The notes under the pieces were generated by a model. That model saw only the letters and a list, made by a program, of their open reading frames with translations, was not told the DNA's origin and did not search any database. This document shows positions 1 through 5,172 of a DNA stretch of 7,607 bases, piece after piece (within the stretch, counting starts at the first letter, position 1; the number at the start of each line of letters is the position of its first letter). A program made the position numbers and the translations under genes. Source of the stretch: Gemmatimonadota bacterium (GTDB lineage: Bacteria > Gemmatimonadota > Gemmatimonadetes > Longimicrobiales > UBA6960). Where the stretch lies: the NCBI GenBank assembly GCA_022564535.1, contig JADFLD010000082.1, forward strand, positions 1 to 7,607, in the 5' to 3' direction.

Positions 1-132
1 ATCATCGAGATGCAAGACGGCCGGATCATATGCGCTGCCGATGACACGGACACGGCCCCCATGGCCCTACAACTCGGGGGACGGATCGAATGGCCCGGTG
101 AGACCGCACTCACGCTCGACGACGGCCGCTGA
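1..132 (+). CDS. C-terminal end of an unrecognised protein (5' truncated)
   Basis: The first reading frame is open from the window edge to a TGA at 130-132 and encodes 43 residues. Most codons end in G or C, as in the neighbouring genes, and this supports real coding. The visible tail contains MALQLGGRIEWPGE and ends in LDDGR. I see no diagnostic motif, membrane segment or cysteine pattern, and I do not recognise the family. The start and most of the protein lie outside the window. It converges on the ETF-QO gene with a 91-base gap. What it encodes cannot be decided from this fragment; the coding call rests on the open frame and codon bias. Confidence 0.55.
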   Translation: MIEMQDGRIICAADDTDTAPMALQLGGRIEWPGETALTLDDGR

Positions 133-223
133 CGGCGGCATCCCGGGCGTAGAGAGACGCTCTCAGCTCGCGATCAGCTCCGGACGCCGAGTTTCTCGGC
201 CACACTTACTCGCGCGGCGGACC
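133..223. terminator. Convergent intergenic gap with two small hairpins
   Basis: This gap separates two genes that converge. It holds two perfect short hairpins: GAGAG-ACG-CTCTC at 152-164 and GCCGAG-TTT-CTCGGC at 186-200. Neither is followed by a T tract on either strand, so they do not meet the usual intrinsic terminator pattern. Their placement makes a bidirectional termination role possible, but this is inference. Confidence 0.25.
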
Positions 224-1909
224 TTACATCTGCCGGTACGCCGGCCCACTCCCACCCTCTCGAGGAGTCCACCGGGGTCCGAGCACGTCGGTAGCCTTGC
301 AGTCGACACAGTTCGGCGCGTTTACAACCAGCCTGTCGCCATCCCGTTCATAGACCCCGGCCGGACAGAGGTGCGTGTACATTTCCGCCGCCTCCGGGCT
401 GACGTCCTCGCCTACGATCAAGTGCTGCGGGATGTCGTCGCGGGTCTGGTTCCCCGACTTGTACACCCCGTCGACTTTCGAAAACGTGAGCTTGCCATCG
501 GGCACGAACGGGTCGTCCGTCGCGCTGATGTGCTTGACGTCCGCCGCGTCTTCCTCGATCGAGATCTTCCCGCCGGGGAAGGCGCCGCGGGTGAGCGTCA
601 TCAATCCGGCTTTGAAGCCCCCGACGAAGAAGCCACTCTTGAACGCCAAACGCAGGTTCCGACGCTCGCGGAGATCCTTCATGATGACGCTCGCGTCGAC
701 CGCAGCCGTATAACCCGCGAGCGCGGCCTCGGAGGTGTCGTCCTTCCGGAGCGCCTCGAAGATTTGGCGCGCGGCCATGATGCCGGAGTGCATGGCGTAG
801 TGGATCCCCTTCAGGGAGGCGACCTCGACGTAGCCGGCGGCGTCTCCGACGATGATCAGGCCGTCTCCGTGCCGACGCTTCGGCACCGAATAGAAGCCGC
901 CTTCGGGAATCGTCTTCGCGCCCCACTCGACCATCTCGCCACCCTCCAGATACTGCCGGAAGAGCGGATGCAGCTTCATGCGTTGCAATGCTTCGTGCAC
1001 GTCGAAGCGAGCATCGGCGTAGTCGAGACCGACGACGAGACCCACGGCGATCAGGCTGTCGGACATGGGATACATGAAGCTGCCGCCAAACGCGTCGCGC
1101 GGCAGCGGCCAGGCCATCGTGTGGATGATCCGGTCGAGCGGCTTCTTCACTTCCCACACTTCCTTGACGCCCAGGGCGAAGATCTGTGGGTTCTCGGAAG
1201 TAACCCCCCGCCAATCGAGCCACGCCTGCGACAGCGGCCCGCGCGTGCCCTCGGCGACGACGGTCACCCGGGCCGTCAGGTCCACCGCCGGCATGGCGTC
1301 CCCGCTCGCCGGCTGACCGTCCCGCCCGAGACCGGACGGAGTGGTGCGCACGCCGATGACTTTGCTGCCCTCGACGAGGAGTGAGTCTACCGGGAAGCCC
1401 GGGAACACGTTGACGCCAAGCCCTTCTGCCTGCTCACCCAGCCACCGCACGATCTCGCAAATCGACGCGATGTAGTTCCCGTGGTTCTTCATCGTCGGCG
1501 GCGTCGGAATCCGGTATGCCTTCGACGCGGTCATGACGTAGACGGCCTCCTTCGTCACCGGACGGCGGAGCGGAAATTCGTCGATCGAAAGCTCCGGAAA
1601 GAGCTCGTGGAAGCCGCTCGGGTTCACCACGGCCCCGGACAGAGTGTGCTCACCGAGCTGACCGGCCTTCTCCAGGACACCGATCTCGATCTCACCCAGG
1701 TCACCGCCCGCCTCATTGTCTTTCTTCACGAGCCTGGCCAACTCGATGGCGCCCGCGAGACCCGCCGGCCCGGCCCCGACGAATACGACGTCCATGGGGA
1801 TCGCCTCTTCGTCTGGGCGGTCCTCCACGATGAAACGCTCTCGGGGTAACACAGGTTGTTCGTCCAGGGATCGGATCGAACTGCGGAGGACGCTGGTGCC
1901 CTCGGCCAT
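224..1909 (-). CDS. Electron transfer flavoprotein-ubiquinone oxidoreductase (ETF-QO), variant Fe-S site
   Basis: A membrane-associated FAD and Fe-S enzyme that takes electrons from reduced ETF (fed by acyl-CoA and other flavin dehydrogenases) and passes them to ubiquinone. The 561-residue product fits the family length. Visible features in order: FAD-binding GAGPAG at 45-50; LSGAVVNP near 90; WLGEQAEGLGV at 156-166; HTMAWPLPRDAFGGSF at 263-278; the second FAD motif VGDAAGY with the quinone-region LKGIHYAMHSG at 354-376; KLTFSKVD near 473-480; and a C-terminal ferredoxin-like domain starting HLCPAGVYE and ending EGGSGPAYRQM. The cluster cysteines are C515, C534 and C537; the expected fourth is Thr540 (CVDCKAT). 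The chosen ATG has GGAG only 4 bases upstream. An ATG at residue 39, with GAGG 8 bases before it, is an alternative that keeps the FAD motif. The much longer open frame upstream runs into the divergent gene and is not used. ETF subunit genes are not in the window. Confidence 0.93.
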   Translation of the reverse strand: MAEGTSVLRSSIRSLDEQPVLPRERFIVEDRPDEEAIPMDVVFVGAGPAGLAGAIELARLVKKDNEAGGDLGEIEIGVLEKAGQLGEHTLSGAVVNPSGFHELFPELSIDEFPLRRPVTKEAVYVMTASKAYRIPTPPTMKNHGNYIASICEIVRWLGEQAEGLGVNVFPGFPVDSLLVEGSKVIGVRTTPSGLGRDGQPASGDAMPAVDLTARVTVVAEGTRGPLSQAWLDWRGVTSENPQIFALGVKEVWEVKKPLDRIIHTMAWPLPRDAFGGSFMYPMSDSLIAVGLVVGLDYADARFDVHEALQRMKLHPLFRQYLEGGEMVEWGAKTIPEGGFYSVPKRRHGDGLIIVGDAAGYVEVASLKGIHYAMHSGIMAARQIFEALRKDDTSEAALAGYTAAVDASVIMKDLRERRNLRLAFKSGFFVGGFKAGLMTLTRGAFPGGKISIEEDAADVKHISATDDPFVPDGKLTFSKVDGVYKSGNQTRDDIPQHLIVGEDVSPEAAEMYTHLCPAGVYERDGDRLVVNAPNCVDCKATDVLGPRWTPREGGSGPAYRQM

Positions 1910-2042
1910 GGAGACTCCGGTGTGGCGAATGTGCGGGGACCCGCGTCCATCGACGCGTGTATCGGTTCGGCCCCAAAGATCGCGAAGTAGGGTGCATGGC
2001 TCTACCCTTGCACCTTCGTACATGCCTCGGGAGATCCTCCGG
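1910..2042. promoter_or_regulatory. Divergent intergenic region between ETF-QO and AAA+ genes
   Basis: These 133 bases must hold the start signals of two divergent genes. I find no convincing -35/-10 pair on either strand. There is an inverted repeat, GGTGCA at 1991-1996 and TGCACC at 2009-2014, with a 12-base spacer that itself carries part of a second overlapping dyad (AGGGT at 1989-1993 with ACCCT at 2004-2008). It could be an operator or a 5' leader hairpin for the + strand gene. Both roles are inferred. Confidence 0.35.
2029..2033 (+). promoter_or_regulatory. Ribosome binding site deciding the AAA+ ATPase start
   Basis: GGGAG lies 9 bases before the ATG at 2043. An in-frame ATG at 2022 lies upstream of this site and has no comparable Shine-Dalgarno, and the open frame before it overlaps the divergent ETF-QO gene. 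This favours 2043. Confidence 0.6.
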
Positions 2043-3512
2043 ATGAGCGACAAGCGCCCCACCACCCTCGGTAAGCTCAAGGCCACCGGGTACGAGACCC
2101 GTCCGGTGAAGGACGAGATGCGTGCCAACCTCGTCCGGAAGCTCGCCGCCGGAGAGAATCTCTTTCCCACGGTACAGGGTTTCGACGACACCGTCGTGCC
2201 CCAGATCGTCAATGCGCTCCTCGCGAAGCACGACTTCATCCTCCTCGGGCTGCGCGGCCAGGCGAAGAGCCGAATCCTTCGACAACTTGCCTTGCTGCTC
2301 GACGACTTCATCCCGATCCTCGAGGGCAGTGAGGTCAACGACGACCCGCTGGCGCCTCTGTCCAAGTACGGACGTCAGCTCGTCGAAGAGCACGGCGACG
2401 ACACCCCGATCGACTGGGTCGGCAGAGAGGCGCGCTTCGTGGAGAAACTGGCGACGCCCGACGTGACGATCGCCGACATGGTCGGCGACGTGGACCCGAT
2501 CAAGGCCGCCCGCGGCGGCCACATCCTCGCGGACGAGCTGACGATCCACTACGGACTGCTTCCGCGGGCCAACCGGGGCATCTTCGCGCTGAACGAGCTG
2601 CCGGACCTCGCCGCCAAGATCCAAGTCGGCCTCTTCAACATCCTCCAGGAGGGGGACGTGCAGGTGAAGGGTTATCCGATTCGACTCATGCTCGATGTGC
2701 TGATGGTCTTCACCGCGAACCCGGAGGACTACACGGCCCGCGGCAAGATCATCACGCCGCTCAAGGACCGGATCGGCGCCGAGATCAGAACACACTACCC
2801 CGAGAAGCTCGAGATCGGAATCGGCATCACCCGACAGGAAGCGTGGGTCGCTCGGGGCGACCGGCGCGTGGAGATTCCCGACTTCCTCGAGGAGACCGTC
2901 GAGCGGGTCGCGTTCCTCGCCAGGGCCGACAAACGTGTCGACCAGCGCTCCGGGGTGAGCCAGCGGATGCCGATCACGGTGCTGGAAACCGTCGTCTCGA
3001 ACGCGGAGCGGCGCGCCCTCCGCCACGGGGAGGAGGTCGCGGTTCCCCGCATCGGGGACTTGTACGCGGCGCTCCCGGCGATGACCGGGAAGATGGAGCT
3101 CGAGTACGAGGGCGAGCTCCACGGGGCGGACCGGATCGCGCGGGAGCTCATCCAGCAGAGCTCGTCGCAGACGTTCGACGTCCGGGCCGGCGGCGCGGAC
3201 GTCGAAGACATCGTCGAGTACTTCGAGACCGGTGGTGCGTTGCAGGTCAGCGAGGATTCCTCATCGGCGGCCTGCGTCCAAGGCTTCGAGACCGTTCCAG
3301 GGCTGCTGGAACTCATCGAGAACGTCGGGTTGGCGCCAGCCGCTGCCAGTGACGGCGTCCGCGCAGCCGCCTGCGAGCTCGTGCTGGAGGCGCTCGTCGC
3401 TCAACGGCGCATCAGTCGGAACACGGCGGGCTACGTGCGGGCGCCTCATGAGGGCCCGAAGCCCGACAAGGGGTATCAGGGCTTCGACCCGATGGGCGGA
3501 CTGAACGTATAG
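2043..3512 (+). CDS. MoxR / magnesium-chelatase subunit I-like AAA+ ATPase
   Basis: A cytoplasmic AAA+ ATPase of 489 residues, of the type often annotated as magnesium chelatase ATPase or MoxR-like. Family members remodel or load metals into partner proteins, usually with a VWA-domain protein; the substrate here is unknown. Visible features: Walker A GLRGQAKS at 69-76 (Ala replaces the last Gly, a variant also seen in MoxR proteins such as RavA); the chelatase-type stretch GDVDPIKAA near 148-156; a Walker B position reading IFALNELPDL at 180-189 with Asn184-Glu185 instead of Asp-Glu; sensor 1 FTANPED with N226; an arginine-finger candidate R243 in LKDRIG; and a sensor 2 region SGVSQR at 303-308. 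The last 90 residues have no recognisable motif. A loss of nucleotide hydrolysis is possible but not certain, because Glu185 is kept. It stands alone: ETF-QO diverges upstream and an SDR converges downstream 48 bases away, so no VWA partner is adjacent. No clear terminator follows. Confidence 0.85.
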   Translation: MSDKRPTTLGKLKATGYETRPVKDEMRANLVRKLAAGENLFPTVQGFDDTVVPQIVNALLAKHDFILLGLRGQAKSRILRQLALLLDDFIPILEGSEVNDDPLAPLSKYGRQLVEEHGDDTPIDWVGREARFVEKLATPDVTIADMVGDVDPIKAARGGHILADELTIHYGLLPRANRGIFALNELPDLAAKIQVGLFNILQEGDVQVKGYPIRLMLDVLMVFTANPEDYTARGKIITPLKDRIGAEIRTHYPEKLEIGIGITRQEAWVARGDRRVEIPDFLEETVERVAFLARADKRVDQRSGVSQRMPITVLETVVSNAERRALRHGEEVAVPRIGDLYAALPAMTGKMELEYEGELHGADRIARELIQQSSSQTFDVRAGGADVEDIVEYFETGGALQVSEDSSSAACVQGFETVPGLLELIENVGLAPAAASDGVRAAACELVLEALVAQRRISRNTAGYVRAPHEGPKPDKGYQGFDPMGGLNV

Positions 3513-3560
3513 AAAGCTCTCAGATGTGCCGATGCCCGCCGCGCTTGGAACAGCGTGGAC

Positions 3561-4319
3561 CTACTTGCCTCCGTCCACCGGCAACACGACCCCCGTGATC
3601 CATCGTGCATAGTCCGACGCCAGGAAGAGTACGGCGTGGGCGATGTCCGCCGGCGTCCCGAGTCGCTTGAGGGCGATGTCCTCGAGAAGCCTCTCCTGGC
3701 CGTCGAATCCGTACGCCTCCCACTGCCGCTCGGTAGCCTCGTTCGAGAGCACGAACCCCGGGGCCACGTTGTTCACGGTGATGCCGAACGGTCCGAGCTC
3801 GTGCGCGAGCTGGCGGGTAAGCCCAATCTGCCCGGCGTTCGCCGCGGCGTAGGCCTGGATGCCGGTCCGGCTGATACCGAGACCCGCGCCGCTCGAAATA
3901 TTGATGATGCGTCCTGAGCCCTTCGCCTTCATGTGGGCGGCAACGGCCTGCGCGGTCCAGAAGGCTGCCGTCTGGTTGACCGCCACGATCGACTCCCACT
4001 CCTGCGTTGCGACCTCCTCGAGCGGTCGACCCGCCTGACCGAGGACCCCTCCTGCGTTGTTCACAAGCACATCCAGGCGCCCGGTTTCGCCCAGAGCGTA
4101 GTCGACCCATCGGCCGACGGCGCTTCGGTCCGTCACGTCCACAACCATCCCGTAGCACGCATCACCGACGATCTGGACCGTCTCCTCCAATTCACTCTCG
4201 ATCACGTCGCACACGAAGACCTTTGCGCCCCGGGTGGCGAAGGCACCCGCGATGGCTCGGCCGAAACCGTGGGCGGCGCCGGTTACAAGCACCGTCCGTC
4301 CGCTGAAGTCGAGTTTCAT
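3561..4319 (-). CDS. Short-chain dehydrogenase/reductase (SDR) with YxxxN active site
   Basis: A classical-length SDR (252 residues) with a Rossmann fold, expected to be a cytoplasmic NAD(P)-dependent oxidoreductase acting on an alcohol or ketone; the substrate is unknown. Visible: cofactor loop TGAAHGFG at 13-20; Asp38 after the second strand, which in this family favours NAD over NADP; NNAG at 87-90; the helix-4 Asn115; Ser142/Ser143 in NISSGAG; Tyr157; and the post-catalytic NNVAPGFV at 183-190. The catalytic Lys four residues after Tyr is replaced by Asn161 (YAAANAG). The start follows the creatininase-like stop by one base, with GAGGAA 7 bases upstream located inside that gene's end, so translation is very likely coupled. 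It is the downstream gene of a two-gene - strand operon and converges with the AAA+ gene. The protein may be an active SDR with altered proton relay or a non-catalytic member. Confidence 0.9.
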   Translation of the reverse strand: MKLDFSGRTVLVTGAAHGFGRAIAGAFATRGAKVFVCDVIESELEETVQIVGDACYGMVVDVTDRSAVGRWVDYALGETGRLDVLVNNAGGVLGQAGRPLEEVATQEWESIVAVNQTAAFWTAQAVAAHMKAKGSGRIINISSGAGLGISRTGIQAYAAANAGQIGLTRQLAHELGPFGITVNNVAPGFVLSNEATERQWEAYGFDGQERLLEDIALKRLGTPADIAHAVLFLASDYARWITGVVLPVDGGK

Positions 4320-4320
4320 G

Positions 4321-5019
4321 TCACCATTCCTCGGTGAGTCGAGCGCGCGTCTCGCGCACCGCGACGCCCCAGATCGCGGTCATCTCCTCCGCCGACCGCT
4401 CGTAGTCACCTCCGAAACAGCCGTCACCGATCATTTTTCGGAAGCGGGCGGGGGACACCTCAGCGCTGTCCGCCAGATTCACGGGTGCCTTATGGCCGGC
4501 CGGCACGTCAACGCCGTCGATCTTCGTCCACGGAAACGTCTCCATCCAGGAGGCGTGCGACGCTTCCGGGTCGAGTGCATCGATCGCGGCTCGGACCTCG
4601 GGCGCGCTCCACCAATCGTGCCACCGCAGATGGACGCCCCTCCGTCGAGCGGCCCAGGCCTCGGCGGCCGGCCTCGCGGAGCTGTTGCCCCCATGTCCGT
4701 TCACGATGACGATGCGCCGAAAGCCGTGCCGACGGATGCTCGCAAGCATCTCCGTCAAGACCCGTTCGTACGTGGTCGGGGACAGCGTGACGGTCCCCGG
4801 ATAGTCCATGAAGTACGGGGTAATACCGTAGGTCAGGGTGGGAAAGACAGGGACGCCGAGCGGCTCGGCGGCGTCGAGGGAGACGCGCTCGGAGAGGATG
4901 CTGTCGGTCGACAGGCTGAGGGTGCAATGCTGCTCGGTCGATCCCAGGGGCACGACGCAGCGGTCGTCGGTCTTGAGATACTCCTCGATCCGCATCCAGT
5001 GGGTTTCGGCTATTTTCAA
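4321..5019 (-). CDS. Creatininase-family metal-dependent amidohydrolase
   Basis: A cytoplasmic metal-dependent hydrolase of the creatininase / MftE / formamide-deformylase superfamily, 232 residues from the proposed TTG start. Family members cleave amide bonds in small cyclic or linear amides, or process peptides; the substrate here is unknown. Visible metal-site motifs: GSTEQH at 26-31 (Glu29, His31), Asp39 in STDS, NGHGGN at 107-112 (His109) and Glu160 in HASWMET. YGITPYFMDYPGTVTLSP at 64-81 is also typical. The residue after the EQH motif is Cys32, where Gly is usual. True creatininase has NGHYEN rather than NGHGGN, so a creatinine role is not implied. TTG was chosen because it gives the usual family beginning (KIAETHW) with purine-rich GAGGGCGGG just upstream. 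An in-frame ATG at 5130 would add 37 residues unlike the family and overlap the importer promoter. It is the first gene of an operon with the SDR. Confidence 0.85.
   Translation of the reverse strand: MKIAETHWMRIEEYLKTDDRCVVPLGSTEQHCTLSLSTDSILSERVSLDAAEPLGVPVFPTLTYGITPYFMDYPGTVTLSPTTYERVLTEMLASIRRHGFRRIVIVNGHGGNSSARPAAEAWAARRRGVHLRWHDWWSAPEVRAAIDALDPEASHASWMETFPWTKIDGVDVPAGHKAPVNLADSAEVSPARFRKMIGDGCFGGDYERSAEEMTAIWGVAVRETRARLTEEW
4327..4332 (-). promoter_or_regulatory. Ribosome binding site for the SDR inside the creatininase-like gene
   Basis: GAGGAA on the - strand lies 7 bases before the SDR ATG and within the last codons of the upstream gene. The upstream TGA and downstream ATG are separated by a single base, the typical arrangement for termination-reinitiation coupling. 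Confidence 0.7.
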
Positions 5020-5054
5020 AATCCCGCCCTCGGCCTCCGCTTCGACGACGCCAT

Positions 5055-5082
5055 GGTATAGGCAATTGCATGGCCATGCCAA
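5055..5082 (-). promoter_or_regulatory. Candidate promoter for the creatininase-SDR operon
   Basis: On the - strand, TTGGCA (5077-5082) and TATACC (5055-5060) are separated by 16 bases, a fair sigma70-type match. Transcription would begin near 5048 and give a leader of about 28 bases to the TTG start at 5019. This supports the TTG over the ATG at 5130, which would lie upstream of the promoter. Inference from consensus only. Confidence 0.4.
5062..5079. promoter_or_regulatory. Palindromic operator candidate
   Basis: GCATGGCCATGC at 5068-5079 is a perfect 12-base palindrome. A second perfect palindrome, GCAATTGC at 5062-5069, overlaps it by two bases. Both lie between the -35 and -10 elements of the left-facing promoter and upstream of the right-facing one. 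This is a suitable place for a regulator that controls the catabolic operon and the importer together. No regulator gene is in the window. Confidence 0.4.
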
Positions 5083-5096
5083 CGTCGGCAGCTCGG

Positions 5097-5125
5097 TTGA
5101 CTCGCCCCCCAGGCTCGGATAAATT
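5097..5125 (+). promoter_or_regulatory. Sigma70-like promoter for the ABC importer
   Basis: TTGACT (5097-5102, five of six to consensus) is followed after 17 bases by TAAATT (5120-5125, four of six). Transcription would start around 5132, leaving a leader of about 40 bases before the ATG at 5173. Spacing and position are ideal for the binding-protein gene. Confidence 0.55.
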
Positions 5126-5157
5126 TTCACCTAAGTTGAGTCACATCAATGAACAAG

Positions 5158-5166
5158 GGTGGAGAT
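5158..5166 (+). promoter_or_regulatory. Ribosome binding site deciding the binding-protein start
   Basis: GGTGGAGAT ends just before an A-rich spacer. GGAG at 5161-5164 is 8 bases from the ATG at 5173. An in-frame ATG at 5149 lies before this site and would put eight hydrophilic residues in front of the signal peptide, so 5173 is preferred. Confidence 0.65.
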
Positions 5167-5172
5167 CAAAAA

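Noticed and set aside
41..1384. Long + strand open frame of 447 codons opposite ETF-QO
   Set aside because: It lies antisense to a clearly recognisable ETF-QO, has Arg/His/Asp-rich sequence with no family motif, and is a by-product of high GC content.
1716..2042. 109-residue N-terminal extension of the AAA+ ATPase
   Set aside because: It overlaps the ETF-QO coding region and its translation looks random. A ribosome site sits just before 2043.
1910..2365. 152-residue N-terminal extension of ETF-QO
   Set aside because: The extension runs antisense through the divergent AAA+ gene, is Arg/Ser-rich and has no family match. The 561-residue form from 1909 fits the family.
1713..3122. Long - strand open frame opposite the AAA+ gene
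   Set aside because: It overlaps both ETF-QO and the AAA+ gene, and its translation shows no domain. The Walker motifs on the + strand identify the real gene.
3513..3560. Possible terminator between the convergent AAA+ and SDR genes
   Set aside because: Only a weak short stem can be drawn and there is no T tract on either strand. I see nothing supportable in these 48 bases.
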